DNA from: Methylobacterium sp. J-090
GTDB lineage: Bacteria > Pseudomonadota > Alphaproteobacteria > Rhizobiales > Beijerinckiaceae
Direction of reading: 5' to 3'
Assembly (NCBI RefSeq): GCF_022829345.1
Contig: NZ_JAKSXV010000060.1
Location: forward strand, 51,122-115,121
Length of the DNA: 64,000 nt
Part shown: piece by piece, positions 44,710 to 54,853 of the stretch
Numbering within the stretch: the first letter of the stretch is position 1
Layout of the letters: every line of letters starts with the position of its first letter
Made by a program: the position numbers and the translations under genes
Notes under the pieces: generated by a model
What the model was told of the DNA's origin: nothing
The model's database searches: none
What the model saw: only the letters and a program-made list of their open reading frames with translations

Positions 44710-46617
44710 ATGTCGATCTCCAACCGCAAAGCCGGCGACCGCCGCGAGCCGATCGCCGAACCGCTGAAGCGCTCGGTGGCCGGGTGCCTGCGCGCCATCG
44801 CCAAGCGCTCCGAGATCGAGGTGGTCTATGCCAGCGACCGGCCGGCGCTCGCGGGCGACAAGGCGCGCCTGCCCGAGCCGCCGCGCAAGCTGACGCCGGC
44901 GGACGTGGCGATCCTGCGCGGCAACGCCGATTCCATGGCCCTGCGGCTCGGCTGTCACGATGTGGCCGTCCACCGCCGCCTGGCCCCGGAGAATTCGGGC
45001 GCGCGGGCGGTGTTCGACGCCGTCGAGCAGGCCCGCGTCGAGGCCATCGGCGCGCGGCGCATGTCGGGCGTCGCCTCCAACCTCTCGGCCATGCTGGAGG
45101 ACCGCTATCACCGCGGCGGCAAGTACGAGGACATCACCGACCGGGCCGACGCCCCCATGGAGGACGCCGTCGCCCTCATGGTGCGCGAGCGCCTCACCGG
45201 ACAGGCGCCGCCGCCGGCGGCGCAGAAGATCGTCGACCTGTGGCGCGCCCATATCGAGGACAAGGCCGGGCCGAACCTCGACGGGCTCATCGGGACGCTG
45301 GAGAACCAGCGCGCCTTCGCCCGCTCCGTGCGCGACCTCCTCACCTCCCTCGACATGGCCGACGAGACGCCGTTCGACCCCGAGGACGACGACAACGACG
45401 AGGACGAGGGCGAGTCCCAGGACGACGAGCAGACCCCGAGCGAGGGCGACGCCGAGGAGCAGTCCCAGGGCGACCGCGCCGAGATGGAGGTCTCGGAAGA
45501 GGCCTCCGACGACCTCCAGGAGGGCGCCACCGAATCCGCCGACGCGCCATCGGGCGAGTTGCCGGAAGAGGCCGAGAACGCCGAGTCGGAGGAGGCGTCC
45601 GAGGCCTGGCGTCCGCCCTCGTCGCGGGGCAACGAGGCGCGCGGTCCCGAATACAAGGTGTTCAACCCCCGCTTCGACGAGGTGATCCACGCCGAGGAGC
45701 TCTGCGACGCCGAGGAGCTCGCGCGCCTGCGGACCTACCTCGACAAGCAGCTCGCCCATCTCCAGGGCGTGGTCGGGCGCCTCGCCAACCGGCTCCAGCG
45801 CCGGCTGCTCGCCCAGCAGAACCGCGCCTGGGATTTCGACCTCGAAGAGGGCCAGCTCGATCCGGCCCGCCTCGTGCGCGTCGTCACCGACCCGTTCCAG
45901 CCCCTCTCCTTCAAGCAGGAGAAGGACACGAATTTTCGCGATACGGTGGTGACGCTCCTGCTCGACAATTCCGGCTCCATGCGCGGCCGGCCGATCACGG
46001 TGGCGGCCACCTGCGCCGACATCCTGGCGCGGACCCTGGAACGCTGCGGCGTGAAGGTGGAGATCCTGGGCTTCACCACCCGCGCCTGGAAGGGCGGGCA
46101 GTCGCGCGAGGCGTGGCTGGCGTCGGGCAAGCCCAACGCCCCGGGCCGCCTCAACGATCTGCGCCACATCGTCTACAAGAGTGCCGATGCCCCCTGGCGG
46201 CGCGCGCGAAAGAACCTCGGGCTGATGATGCGCGAGGGGCTGCTCAAGGAGAACATCGACGGCGAGGCCCTCGACTGGGCCCACAAGCGCCTCATCGCCC
46301 GGCCGGAGCAGCGCAAGATCCTCATGGTGATCTCCGACGGTGCGCCCGTCGACGACTCGACCCTCTCGGTCAATCCCGGCAACTACCTCGAGCGCCACCT
46401 GCGCTGGATGATCGAAGACATCGAGGCCCGCTCCCCCGTCGAGCTCCTGGCCATCGGCATCGGCCACGACGTGACGCGCTACTACCGGCGCGCCGTGACC
46501 ATCATCGATGCCGAGGAACTCGGCGGCGCGATGACGGAGAAGCTGGCGGAGCTGTTCGAGGAGGATGCCGGCGGCGGCGCTCCCCGCAAGGCCGCGCGGG
46601 CGGGAGGCCGGCGCTAG
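44710..46617 (+). CDS. cobT: Aerobic cobaltochelatase subunit CobT
   Basis: A 635-residue partner of CobS. The N-terminal helical domain is followed by a long acidic stretch (about 220-300, rich in Asp and Glu). A von Willebrand A-type domain follows, whose metal site reads DNSGS near residue 419. CobS-CobT form the ATPase complex that drives cobalt insertion by CobN. ATG 44710 fits the family; GTG 44695 is an alternative overlapping the DUF29 gene. The protein is complete and of normal length. Confidence 0.95.
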   Translation: MSISNRKAGDRREPIAEPLKRSVAGCLRAIAKRSEIEVVYASDRPALAGDKARLPEPPRKLTPADVAILRGNADSMALRLGCHDVAVHRRLAPENSGARAVFDAVEQARVEAIGARRMSGVASNLSAMLEDRYHRGGKYEDITDRADAPMEDAVALMVRERLTGQAPPPAAQKIVDLWRAHIEDKAGPNLDGLIGTLENQRAFARSVRDLLTSLDMADETPFDPEDDDNDEDEGESQDDEQTPSEGDAEEQSQGDRAEMEVSEEASDDLQEGATESADAPSGELPEEAENAESEEASEAWRPPSSRGNEARGPEYKVFNPRFDEVIHAEELCDAEELARLRTYLDKQLAHLQGVVGRLANRLQRRLLAQQNRAWDFDLEEGQLDPARLVRVVTDPFQPLSFKQEKDTNFRDTVVTLLLDNSGSMRGRPITVAATCADILARTLERCGVKVEILGFTTRAWKGGQSREAWLASGKPNAPGRLNDLRHIVYKSADAPWRRARKNLGLMMREGLLKENIDGEALDWAHKRLIARPEQRKILMVISDGAPVDDSTLSVNPGNYLERHLRWMIEDIEARSPVELLAIGIGHDVTRYYRRAVTIIDAEELGGAMTEKLAELFEEDAGGGAPRKAARAGGRR

Positions 46618-46736
46618 GACACCACCGGGCGCGGTTTCAGCCGCGCACGGCTGCACGCGGGCGTTGCGGCAGCGGCCGTCGTCGGTCAAACTCGGTGCTC
46701 TCTCACCGAGGCATCAGAACCGATCCGGACCCGGCG

Positions 46737-47402
46737 ATGACGTGGCACCTGCATTGGCTCGAAGCGTCGGGCGACCTCGGCCCCTGGCGCGACGCGATCA
46801 CCGCGGAGGTGGAGGTCGCCAAGCGTGCCATCGTGGGCATGATGCCGGTGCGCCCCCTCGACATCCTCGTGCAGCGTCGGGCGGACGAAGTGATCCCCGA
46901 GACCGGGACGGGCGGTCGGGCCTACCATGCGGGCCTGCTGTCCCTGACCATCGATCCGGCCAACCCCAACTTCGAACGTGCGCTGACGGATGGGGATATC
47001 CATCGGACCGTGGCGCACGAGGTGCATCATTGCCTGCGCATGGCGGGACCCGGCTACGGCTGGACCCTGGGCGAGGCGCTGGTCAGCGAAGGGTTGGCGG
47101 GCCGATTCGTGCAGCACCTGTTCGGCTCCGATCCCGAACCGTGGGAATGCGCCGTCGATGACGCCGCCATCGCGGCCCATCGCCCCGATGGGGCGGCCCT
47201 GGCGGCGCGCGGCCACGATCACGCGGCCTGGTTCTTCGGGGCCGGGGGCCGATATCCGCGCTGGCTCGGCTACACCCTCGGCTACCGGATCGCGGGCGAC
47301 TGGGTGCGGGCGAATCCGGGCGCGGACGGCGGCACCTGGGTGAATGTCCCGGCCGACGCGGTGCTCGCGGCGGCCCGTGGCCGTACCCTGGCGGCGGCTT
47401 GA
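46737..47402 (+). CDS. DUF2268-type putative zinc metalloprotease
   Basis: A 221-residue protein with the zinc-protease motif HEVHH (residues 94-98) and a downstream glutamate in ALVSEGLAGRF that could be the third ligand. WHLHWLEASG and WFFGAGGRYPRWLGYTLGYRI (given in part) match DUF2268, a predicted Zn-dependent protease family. There is no signal peptide, so it is cytoplasmic. It follows cobT by 119 bases; no link to B12 is shown. Confidence 0.85.
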   Translation: MTWHLHWLEASGDLGPWRDAITAEVEVAKRAIVGMMPVRPLDILVQRRADEVIPETGTGGRAYHAGLLSLTIDPANPNFERALTDGDIHRTVAHEVHHCLRMAGPGYGWTLGEALVSEGLAGRFVQHLFGSDPEPWECAVDDAAIAAHRPDGAALAARGHDHAAWFFGAGGRYPRWLGYTLGYRIAGDWVRANPGADGGTWVNVPADAVLAAARGRTLAAA

Positions 47403-47448
47403 GCGGACGAGCCCCGTATTGCCCGCGCGACGTCCGCGCTTCCCTGGA

Positions 47449-48006
47449 TCACGGCGCGGCGCACAGCCGCCGCTCCAGGCGACCGAGCAGGCGCCCGAAC
47501 ACGTCCGGGTCGTCGAGGGCGCGGGCGAGGACGAGGCCGCCCTGGATCGACAGGACGGCGTCCTCGGCCAGAATCTCCGCCTCCGCCCGGCCGGCGCGGT
47601 GCAGCGCTCCCGCGAGGGCATCCCGCCAGGCCGCGAAGTAGCCGGCGATCCGCTCCGCGAAGCGGTCGCGCCCGTCCGACAGGGCGAAGGCGCCGACGAG
47701 GCAGACGCGCCGGCCCGAGCGGAAATACGCGTCGGTCTCCGACAGCATCCGGCGGATGGCGGCGTGCGGGTCGGGATCGTCCCGCAGGGCCGAGTAGATC
47801 TCGGCCTCGAACCACGCGCCGATGCTGTCGAGGACGGCGTCCGCCATCTCGGCCTTGCCGCCCGGGAACGCGTGGTAGAGGCTGCCCTTGCCGAGCCCGG
47901 CCCGTTCGCCGAGGAGCGCCAGGCTGGCGCCGGCATAGCCGTGCTCGCGAAACACCTCCGCCAGCGCCGGGATCGCCGCCGCCCGCGCCCCGGTGGGCTT
48001 CGTCAC
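47449..48006 (-). CDS. TetR-family transcriptional regulator
   Basis: A 185-residue regulator. The N-terminal HTH reads [33 protein letters not shown], seen here at residues 15-46. The C-terminal ligand domain resembles the YxaF/AcrR group. The GTG start overlaps the stop of the DUF1348 gene by four bases (48003-48006), so the two are one transcript. An 18-bp palindrome ahead of the pair is the likely operator, implying self-repression released by a small molecule. Confidence 0.9.
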   Translation of the reverse strand: MTKPTGARAAAIPALAEVFREHGYAGASLALLGERAGLGKGSLYHAFPGGKAEMADAVLDSIGAWFEAEIYSALRDDPDPHAAIRRMLSETDAYFRSGRRVCLVGAFALSDGRDRFAERIAGYFAAWRDALAGALHRAGRAEAEILAEDAVLSIQGGLVLARALDDPDVFGRLLGRLERRLCAAP

Positions 48007-48476
48007 AGCCCGAGGTCGGTGAGCCCGGGATGATCGTCCGGGCGCGGCCCCTGGGCGTCCCAGCGGAACAGGCGCTCCGATTCGGCGATGGCTAGATCGT
48101 TGATGCTGGCGTGGCGCACCCGCATGAGGCCGTTGGCGTCGAACTCCCAGTTCTCGTTGCCGTAGGCGCGGAACCACGCCCCGTCGGGGTCGTGGAACTC
48201 GTAGGCGAAGCGCACGGCGATGCGGTCGTCGCCGTGAGCCCAGATTTCCTTGATGAGGCGGTACTCGTGCTCACGCGCCCACTTCGCCGTCAGGAAGGCG
48301 ACGATGGCCGGGCGGCCCTCGAAGAACTCCGAGCGGTTCCGCCAGCGGCTGTCGGCCGTGTAGGCCAGGGCGACCTTGTCGGGGTTGCGGCCGTTCCAGC
48401 CGTTCTCGGCGGCGCGGACCTTCTGGATTGCGGTCAGCCTAGTGAACGGCGGAAGGGGCGGACGGGCGTCGGACAT
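48003..48476 (-). CDS. DUF1348 (NTF2-like) protein
   Basis: A 157-residue SnoaL/NTF2-fold protein of the DUF1348 family: [33 protein letters not shown], and [18 protein letters not shown]. These folds often bind small hydrophobic ligands; the role is unknown. It heads the two-gene unit with the TetR regulator. The start ATG 48476 is placed 32 bases downstream of the operator palindrome. Confidence 0.88.
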   Translation of the reverse strand: MSDARPPLPPFTRLTAIQKVRAAENGWNGRNPDKVALAYTADSRWRNRSEFFEGRPAIVAFLTAKWAREHEYRLIKEIWAHGDDRIAVRFAYEFHDPDGAWFRAYGNENWEFDANGLMRVRHASINDLAIAESERLFRWDAQGPRPDDHPGLTDLGL

Positions 48477-48507
48477 GCGGGCTCCTCGGCGCGCCGATTC
48501 GCCGACG

Positions 48508-48525
48508 CTGTACCGATCGGTACAG
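48508..48525. promoter_or_regulatory. TetR-type operator palindrome
   Basis: CTGTACCGATCGGTACAG is a perfect 18-base palindrome, 32 bases upstream of the DUF1348-tetR start. Its place and symmetry fit a TetR-family dimer site. Confidence 0.75.
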
Positions 48526-48565
48526 GTCCGCGGAGGCAGGGTCAACATCCGCCTGAACCACGACA

Positions 48566-48599
48566 AAACCGCCGCCCGCATTCAAGCGGCCGGCGGTTT
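48566..48599 (-). terminator. Rho-independent terminator of rpmB
   Basis: AAACCGCCG (48566-48574) pairs with CGGCGGTTT (48591-48599), with an inner CCGC/GCGG pairing. Read on the minus strand the stem ends in TTTTG. A second perfect stem, CCGGCC-CGAA-GGCCGG, lies at 48619-48634, nearer the rpmB stop. Confidence 0.75.
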
Positions 48600-48644
48600 C
48601 GACATGCGATCGTGTGAACCGGCCCGAAGGCCGGCCCGTCGGCC

Positions 48645-48950
48645 TCAGGCGGCGACGGGGGTCTCGACCTCGGCGAGCTTCTTGTGCAGCTCGCGCTTGA
48701 TCAGGCGCGCGGTCTGCGACAGCTCGATCTCGCGGGCCTTGATGAGGAAGGCGTCGAGGCCGCCGCGGTGCTCGACGGAGCGCAGGGCGTGGGCGGTGAC
48801 GCGCAGGCGCACCCGGCGCTTCAGGGCGTCCGACTGCAGGGTGACCTGGCACAGGTTCGGCAGGAACCGGCACTTGGTCTTGCGGTTCGAGTGGCTCACG
48901 AGGTGGCCGGTCTGCACGGCTTTGCCCGTGAGTTCGCAACGGCGCGACAT
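48645..48950 (-). CDS. rpmB: 50S ribosomal protein L28
   Basis: A 101-residue L28. [20 protein letters not shown], of which the start is cited, and [12 protein letters not shown] and [19 protein letters not shown] show the family. It is a structural protein of the large subunit. ATG 48950 gives the standard N-terminus. Two hairpins follow the gene. Confidence 0.97.
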   Translation of the reverse strand: MSRRCELTGKAVQTGHLVSHSNRKTKCRFLPNLCQVTLQSDALKRRVRLRVTAHALRSVEHRGGLDAFLIKAREIELSQTARLIKRELHKKLAEVETPVAA

Positions 48951-49234
48951 AATTTGACTTCCCGGTTCGTTCCGCGTGTCCGACAGGGCGATGGCGGGAC
49001 ACCCGGAGACGGGTCTCACGCACGCCAAGCCCGGTGGAGCGGCGTTCTCATTGAAGGCGCGAGCCTATAGGGGAAGGGTGCCCCCGCCGTCAAGGCAGCA
49101 CGCGCTTTTTCGCACGCGGCACGCTCAAGCTGACCGCCCTCCAACGATGTGTTAACCATGGGGGCGGACGATGCGGGAACACGGACCCGGACGCGTCTCG
49201 ACCGGGCATCCTCGCAGCACCCCGAGTTCCTCAC

Positions 49235-50122
49235 ATGTGCGCCATGCGCCTCCTCAGCGCCAGTCTCGTCTCCCTCGCCGCCCTCGCCCTGGCGATGCCC
49301 ACGGCGCAGGCGCGTCCGAAGGCGGCGGCGCCCGCCAACGTCACCGTCGATTACGGCATCGCGCTCGCCGGCATTCCCATCGGCACCGCGCAGGTGACGG
49401 GAGCCTTCGAGAGCACGCGCTACCGCATGGACGTCTCGGCCCGCCTCACGGGCCTCGTCGGCGCGGTGACGGGGGGCATAGGCTCGGCGCGGGCCAGCGG
49501 CCTCATCGCCACCGGACCGCAGCCCAGCGCCTTCGCCATCTCCACGAAAACCTCGAATTCCGGCATCGCCGTGCGCATGGCGCTGGCGCGCGGCACCGTC
49601 ACCCAGGCCGAGATCACACCGCCGCTGGTCGACATGGGCGACCGCGTGCCGATCACGGCGGAGAACAAGCGCGGCGTCATCGATCCCGCGAGCGCCCTGA
49701 TGATGCCGGCGGTGGCGCGGGGCGAGCTCATCGACCCGGCCAATTGCAACCGCACCCTGCCGGTCTTCGACGGCGCGACCCGATTCGACGTGGTGCTGAG
49801 CTACGGCGAGACCCGCACGGTGGAAAAGCCCGGCTATTCGGGGCCGATCCTCGTGTGCAACGCCCGCTACCAGGCCATCGCGGGCCACCGGCCGGACCGG
49901 CCGGGGGTGAAGTTCATGGAGGACAACCGCGACATGTCCGTGTGGCTCGCCCCCGTGGAGGGCACCCGCGTGCTCCTGCCGATCCGCATCTCCGTGCGCA
50001 CCACCATCGGCACCAACATCATCGAGGCGACGCGCTGGGCCCGCAGCGGCGGCACCACGACCACGGCGACCAATCCGGCCGCCGCGACCGGCACCCTGGC
50101 GAGCCTCGGCGACCAGCGCTGA
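49235..50122 (+). CDS. DUF3108-type secreted/periplasmic protein
   Basis: A 295-residue protein with a signal peptide (cleavage near AQA-RP, residue 27). The mature part is beta-rich and matches DUF3108: VDYGIALAGIPIGTAQVTG near 38-56, AISTKTSNSGIAVRMAL, and CNARYQAIAGHRP. Members occur widely in Alphaproteobacteria in the periplasm with unknown role. An internal ATG at 49244 is an alternative start. It is divergent from rpmB. Confidence 0.85.
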   Translation: MCAMRLLSASLVSLAALALAMPTAQARPKAAAPANVTVDYGIALAGIPIGTAQVTGAFESTRYRMDVSARLTGLVGAVTGGIGSARASGLIATGPQPSAFAISTKTSNSGIAVRMALARGTVTQAEITPPLVDMGDRVPITAENKRGVIDPASALMMPAVARGELIDPANCNRTLPVFDGATRFDVVLSYGETRTVEKPGYSGPILVCNARYQAIAGHRPDRPGVKFMEDNRDMSVWLAPVEGTRVLLPIRISVRTTIGTNIIEATRWARSGGTTTTATNPAAATGTLASLGDQR

Positions 50123-50129
50123 CACGGGG

Positions 50130-50474
50130 ATGCGCCGCAGCCTTTTCAGCCTCTTGGTCTGGTTCGCCGCCGGCCCCGCCCTCGGCGCGCCCCTGAGCAC
50201 CGACGACACCGGCTGCGGCGGCAACGCCTATTCGTCCGCCGAGGTGGTGGAGGGGCGTGCCCCAAGGCGCGGGCCGCTGATCGCCATGCCCGACACCCTC
50301 TGCGCCGATCTCGCCGCCCCGCCGGACCGGACCCGAATCGAGATCTACGGCGTGCCGGGCCTGTCGGGCGGCGGATACGACGCGGACGGCGTGGGCCGCG
50401 ATGGGCTTGGCGCAGGCGGGGATGGCGCCCCATATGAGCGTCGCCTGCCACGTCGCCCGCGCCGGGACGACTGA
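50130..50474 (+). CDS. Small secreted protein, 3' part uncertain
   Basis: A 114-residue protein with signal peptide (RRSLFSLLVWFAAGPALGA) and two or three Cys residues (TGCGGN, DTLCADL). The C-terminal 35 residues are Gly/Arg-rich. Third-position GC drops in this frame after about 50385 and rises in another frame, so the end may be frameshifted or simply low complexity. It follows the DUF3108 gene by 7 bases. Function unknown. Confidence 0.5.
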   Translation: MRRSLFSLLVWFAAGPALGAPLSTDDTGCGGNAYSSAEVVEGRAPRRGPLIAMPDTLCADLAAPPDRTRIEIYGVPGLSGGGYDADGVGRDGLGAGGDGAPYERRLPRRPRRDD

Positions 50475-50542
50475 CCGGGCCTTTCCCGCGCGACACGTTC
50501 CCCGTCGCCGGCCTGACTCGCCGAAGGGACCGCCCCGCGCCC

Positions 50543-53500
50543 ATGCTCCGCCCCTCCCTCCCCCCGCAGGCCCGCGCACGCGGCGTCACGGCGGTGCTCG
50601 GGCCGACCAACACCGGCAAGACCCACCTCGCCATCGAACGGATGCTCGCCCACCCCACGGGCATGATCGGCCTGCCCCTGCGGCTGCTGGCGCGGGAGGT
50701 GTACCTGCGGGTCGTCGCCAAGGTCGGGGCCGACAAGGTCGCCCTCGTCACGGGTGAGGAAAAAATAAAACCCGACCGGCCGCGCTACTGGATCTCGACC
50801 ATCGAGGCGATGCCGCGCGACCTCGACGTCGCCTACGTTGCCATCGACGAGATCCAGCTCGCCGCCGACATGGACCGGGGCCACGTCTTTACCGACCGCC
50901 TGCTGCACCAGCGCGGGCGCGAGGAGACCCTGCTCATCGGCTCCTCGACGATGCTGCCGCTCGTGCAGTCCCTCATCCCCGGCATCCACACGACGACGCG
51001 GCCCAGGCTCTCCAAGCTCACCTTCGCGGGTGAGAAGAAGCTCGGCCGCCTGCCCCGGCGCACGGCCATCGTGGCCTTCTCGGCGGAAGAAGTTTACGCC
51101 ATCGCCGAGCTGATCCGGCGCCAGCGCGGCGGGGCGGCGGTGGTGCTCGGCGCCCTGTCGCCGCGCACCCGCAACGCCCAGGTGGAGCTCTACCAGTCGG
51201 GCGAGGTCGATTACCTCATCGCCACGGACGCCGTCGGCATGGGCCTCAACCTCGACGTCGACCACGTCGCCTTCGCGGCGAACTGGAAATACGACGGCAC
51301 GCGGTTCCGCAAGCTGACGCCCCCGGAGATGGGCCAGATCGCGGGGCGCGCCGGGCGCCACCTCTCCGACGGCACCTTCGGCTCCACCGGGCGCTGCGCC
51401 CCCTTCGAGCCCGAGATGATCGAGGCCCTGGAGACCCACGATTTCGAGCCCCTGCGGGTGCTGCAATGGCGCAACCCGGACCTCGACTTCTCCTCCCTCA
51501 AGGCCCTGCAGGAGAGTCTGGACGAGCACCCGCGCGAACGCGGCCTCACCCGGGCGCCCATGGGGGAGGACCAGTCGGCCCTCGAGATCCTCATGCGTGA
51601 GGACGACATCCGCGACATGGCCTCCACGCCCGCGAACGTGAAGCGCCTGTGGGACGTCTGCGGCGTGCCGGACTACCGCAAGGTCCATCCCCAGACCCAT
51701 GCCGACCTCGTCGCCCAGCTGTTCCGGTTCCTCATGCGGGGCATGGCCGGGCGCATCCCCAACGACTGGTTCGCCAAGCACGTCGCCATGATCGACCGCA
51801 CCGACGGCGACATCGACGCGCTCTCCCAGCGCATCGCGCAGGGGCGGACCTGGACCTTCGTGGCGAACCGGCCGGATTGGCTCATCGATCCGGTGCATTG
51901 GCAGGGCGAGACGCGTCGGGTAGAGGACAGGCTGTCCGACGCCCTGCACGAACGCCTTGCCAGCCGTTTCGTCGATCGGCGTACCAGCGTCCTGATGCGG
52001 CGCTTGAGAGAGAATACGATGTTGGAAGCTGAGATCACCGCCGGCGGGGACGTTACCGTCGAGGGACAGCATGTCGGCCATCTGCATGGCTTCCAGTTCG
52101 TCCCGGACCCCGGCGCGGAGGGGCATGAGGCCAAGACCCTCCGCAGCGCGGCCGAGAAGGCGCTCGCGGGCGAGATCGAGGCCCGCGCCGAGCGGTTCTC
52201 GGCGGCCGCCGACGCGTCCCTGGTCCTGAGCCACGACGGCGTCGTGCGCTGGACCGGCGATCCGGTGGCGAAGCTCGTCCCCGGCGACAAGCTGTTCGAG
52301 CCGCACGTGCGCCTGCTCGCCGACGAGCAGCTCACGGGGCCGGCCCGCGACAAGGTCGAGGCCCGCCTCGTCGCCTGGCTGAAAGCCCACGTGGTGCGCC
52401 TGCTCGGGCCCCTCATGGAGATCGAGACGGCGGCCGACCTCACGGGCCTCGCCAAGGGCATCGGCTACCAGGTGGTCGAGTCCCTCGGCGTCCTGGAGCG
52501 CGCCAAGGTGATGCACGAGATGCGCACCCTCGATCAGGAGGGCCGCGGGGCGCTGCGCCGCCACGGGGTGCGCTTCGGCGCCTACCACATCTTCCTGCCG
52601 GCCCTCCTGAAGCCGGCGCCCCGGACGCTCGCGGCCCAGCTCTGGGCCCTGAAGAACGGCGGCCTCGACCAGCGCGGCCTCGACGAGATCGCCCATCTGG
52701 CGAGCTCCGGCCGCACCTCCATCAAGGTCGATCCCGAGATCGCCAAGGGCCTCTACCGCGCCGCTGGCTTCTGGGTGTGCGGCGAGCGCGCCGTGCGCGT
52801 CGACATCCTCGAACGCCTGGCCGACCTCATCCGTCCGGCCATCGCCTACCGCCCCGGCACCACGCCGGGCGAGGCCCCCGTCGGCACCGCCGATGGCGAC
52901 GCCTTCGTGGCCACCGTCGGCATGACCTCGCTCGTCGGCTGCTCGGGCGAGGATTTCGCCTCGATCCTGAAATCCCTCGGCTACGCCGCCGAGACCCGTC
53001 CGGGCCCGGCCATCACCGTGCCGCTGCTGCCGGCGGCTTCGACCCAACCGGTCCAGGCCCCTGTCCCGGCGCAGGGTGCGGCCGGCGACGAAACCGCGAG
53101 CGAGGCGGCACCGGCAGAAGACGCCGCAGGCCCGACCGAGACGTCCCAGGAGGCCGAAGGCGGCACGGAGGGCGGGGAGCCGGTGACGGCCGAAACGCCT
53201 GCCACGACCGAAGACCCCGCCGCCGCGCCCGGCTCCACGGCCGACGCCGTCGCCACACCGGCCGTCGAGAACCCGATCGAGGCTGCCCCGCCCGAATCCG
53301 CCGTGGGATCGTCCGCGGAGGCAGCGCCCGCCGAGCCGCTGGCAACGGTCGAGGCCGAGCCCGCCGCGACGGAGGCGTCGCCCGAGCCCGTGGCGGAGGC
53401 CGCAAGCCTCGCCGGTTTGCCCGAGGAGCCGAGCGAGGCGACCTTGTCCGAAGGCCCCGAGGAGCAGGTCTCCGAAGGTCAGGCGGCCGAAGAGGGCGCG

Positions 53501-53956
53501 ACCGAGGGTGAGGAAACGCCCGCCGAAATCGCCACCGTCGAGGTCTGGCGTCTCCAGCGTCAGCAGCGCAGCGCCCCGCGTCAGAACCGCCCGCACGGCG
53601 GAGGCCGCGACCGTGACGGAGCCCCGGCCAACCGCGCGCCCGGTGAGGGCCGCCCGGACCAGCGCCGACAGGCCGGGGCCGGCGCACCTGACGGACAAGC
53701 GCGTCCGCGCAGCGGCCCGCCCGGCGAGCAGGGAGGACGCCGCGAGGGTGGCCGCCCCGAGAACGGTCGCCCGCAGCGCCGCGAACGCTTCGAGCCCGGC
53801 CGGACCCGTCCCGACCGGCGCGACGAGCCCCGCGCCGCGCCGCGCGACGAGCCGCGCCCGCAGCGCCGCGAGCGGGCCCCGGACCCGGATTCGCCCTTCG
53901 CCAAGCTCGCCGCCCTCAAGGCGCAGCTCGAGGCGGGCGACGGCAACAAGCGCTGA
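50543..53956 (+). CDS. SUV3-like ATP-dependent RNA helicase with disordered tail
   Basis: A 1137-residue superfamily 2 helicase related to mitochondrial SUV3. Walker A GPTNTGKT is at 20-27, the DExH-type box DEIQ at 102-105, and the second RecA domain has TDAVGMGLNLDVDHVAF and QIAGRAGRH. A SUV3-type helical region runs to about 830. The last 300 residues are low complexity: Ala/Glu/Pro-rich (about 830-1000), then Arg/Gly/Pro-rich, like RNA-binding tails. In mitochondria SUV3 works with a nuclease in RNA decay. It is followed by an S4-domain gene and ferredoxin, a common alphaproteobacterial order. Confidence 0.9.
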   Translation: MLRPSLPPQARARGVTAVLGPTNTGKTHLAIERMLAHPTGMIGLPLRLLAREVYLRVVAKVGADKVALVTGEEKIKPDRPRYWISTIEAMPRDLDVAYVAIDEIQLAADMDRGHVFTDRLLHQRGREETLLIGSSTMLPLVQSLIPGIHTTTRPRLSKLTFAGEKKLGRLPRRTAIVAFSAEEVYAIAELIRRQRGGAAVVLGALSPRTRNAQVELYQSGEVDYLIATDAVGMGLNLDVDHVAFAANWKYDGTRFRKLTPPEMGQIAGRAGRHLSDGTFGSTGRCAPFEPEMIEALETHDFEPLRVLQWRNPDLDFSSLKALQESLDEHPRERGLTRAPMGEDQSALEILMREDDIRDMASTPANVKRLWDVCGVPDYRKVHPQTHADLVAQLFRFLMRGMAGRIPNDWFAKHVAMIDRTDGDIDALSQRIAQGRTWTFVANRPDWLIDPVHWQGETRRVEDRLSDALHERLASRFVDRRTSVLMRRLRENTMLEAEITAGGDVTVEGQHVGHLHGFQFVPDPGAEGHEAKTLRSAAEKALAGEIEARAERFSAAADASLVLSHDGVVRWTGDPVAKLVPGDKLFEPHVRLLADEQLTGPARDKVEARLVAWLKAHVVRLLGPLMEIETAADLTGLAKGIGYQVVESLGVLERAKVMHEMRTLDQEGRGALRRHGVRFGAYHIFLPALLKPAPRTLAAQLWALKNGGLDQRGLDEIAHLASSGRTSIKVDPEIAKGLYRAAGFWVCGERAVRVDILERLADLIRPAIAYRPGTTPGEAPVGTADGDAFVATVGMTSLVGCSGEDFASILKSLGYAAETRPGPAITVPLLPAASTQPVQAPVPAQGAAGDETASEAAPAEDAAGPTETSQEAEGGTEGGEPVTAETPATTEDPAAAPGSTADAVATPAVENPIEAAPPESAVGSSAEAAPAEPLATVEAEPAATEASPEPVAEAASLAGLPEEPSEATLSEGPEEQVSEGQAAEEGATEGEETPAEIATVEVWRLQRQQRSAPRQNRPHGGGRDRDGAPANRAPGEGRPDQRRQAGAGAPDGQARPRSGPPGEQGGRREGGRPENGRPQRRERFEPGRTRPDRRDEPRAAPRDEPRPQRRERAPDPDSPFAKLAALKAQLEAGDGNKR

Positions 53957-53995
53957 GGCGCCCATGACGCCGAGCGCCGCGGCGCCCAAAGGGTC

Positions 53996-54292
53996 ATGAA
54001 GCCGGGGCGCCAGCGTCTCGACAAATGGCTGTGGTTCGCGCGCTTCGCGCGGACCCGCACCCTCGCGGCGCGCCTCGTCGAGGAGGGGTACGTCCGGGTG
54101 AACGGGCGCCGGGCCGAGGCGGCGGCCACGGCCATCGCGGTGGGCGACGTCGTCACCGTGGCGGCGGCCCACACCACCGCCCTCGTCCGGGTGCTCGACC
54201 TCGGCGAACGGCGCGGCGGTGCCCCGGAAGCCCAGACCCTCTACGCCGCCCTCGACGCCCCGCCGGGTGCATCGGACACCGCCGGGGGCTGA
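53996..54292 (+). CDS. S4-domain RNA-binding protein (Hsp15-like)
   Basis: A 98-residue S4-fold protein: RLDKWLWFARFARTRTLAARLVEEGYVRVNGRR, cited for residues 7-39, followed by GDVVTV. E. coli Hsp15 recycles 50S subunits bearing nascent chains; this shorter protein shares only the S4 fold and is probably ribosome-linked. It starts 39 bases after the helicase gene. Confidence 0.9.
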   Translation: MKPGRQRLDKWLWFARFARTRTLAARLVEEGYVRVNGRRAEAAATAIAVGDVVTVAAAHTTALVRVLDLGERRGGAPEAQTLYAALDAPPGASDTAGG

Positions 54293-54514
54293 CCGGCCCC
54301 GTGTCCCGCATACGACACCGCGCCGATCGACGGCACCGGGTCGGGCCGCCGCGCTTGTCAGCCCTGCGGACAGGGTCTAGAGCCAGCCCCATCAGGCGGC
54401 GCGGGCACCGCACCAGCCAAAGCGTCAACGGATTCGCGAAGCCATCGGGCCGATGGCGGGGCTGACACGCCCAGCCAGGCCCCGGACCGGGCGGATCGAG
54501 GACTTGAAGGCCCC

Positions 54515-54853
54515 ATGACCTACGTCGTCACCGACAACTGCATCAAGTGCAAGTACATGGACTGCGTCGAGGTGTGTCCGGTGGACTGCTTCTACGAGGG
54601 CGACAACATGCTCGTCATCCATCCGGACGAGTGCATCGATTGCGGTGTCTGCGAGCCGGAATGCCCGGCCGAGGCGATCAAGCCGGACACCGAGCCGAGC
54701 CTCGAGACCTGGCTGAAGCTCAACGCCGACTACGCCAAGACCTGGCCGAACATCACCCAGAAGAAGGATGCGCCCGCCGACGCCAAGGAGTGGGACGGGG
54801 TCTCCGGCAAGTTCGAGGCGCACTTCTCGGCGAGCCCCGGCACCGGCGACTGA
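54515..54853 (+). CDS. fdxA: Ferredoxin with 3Fe-4S and 4Fe-4S clusters
   Basis: A 112-residue 7Fe ferredoxin. Cys9, Cys17 and Cys50 should hold the 3Fe-4S cluster, and Cys21, Cys40, Cys43 and Cys46 the 4Fe-4S cluster. Cys12 and Cys25 are extra. The C-terminal extension (residues 60-112) is typical of the FdxA type. It is an electron carrier in the cytoplasm. GAAGG precedes the ATG. Confidence 0.95.
   Translation: MTYVVTDNCIKCKYMDCVEVCPVDCFYEGDNMLVIHPDECIDCGVCEPECPAEAIKPDTEPSLETWLKLNADYAKTWPNITQKKDAPADAKEWDGVSGKFEAHFSASPGTGD

Noticed and set aside
50345..54172. 1275-codon open frame antisense to the SUV3-like helicase
   Set aside because: Long only because of GC bias; no domain is seen, whereas the plus strand carries full helicase motifs.
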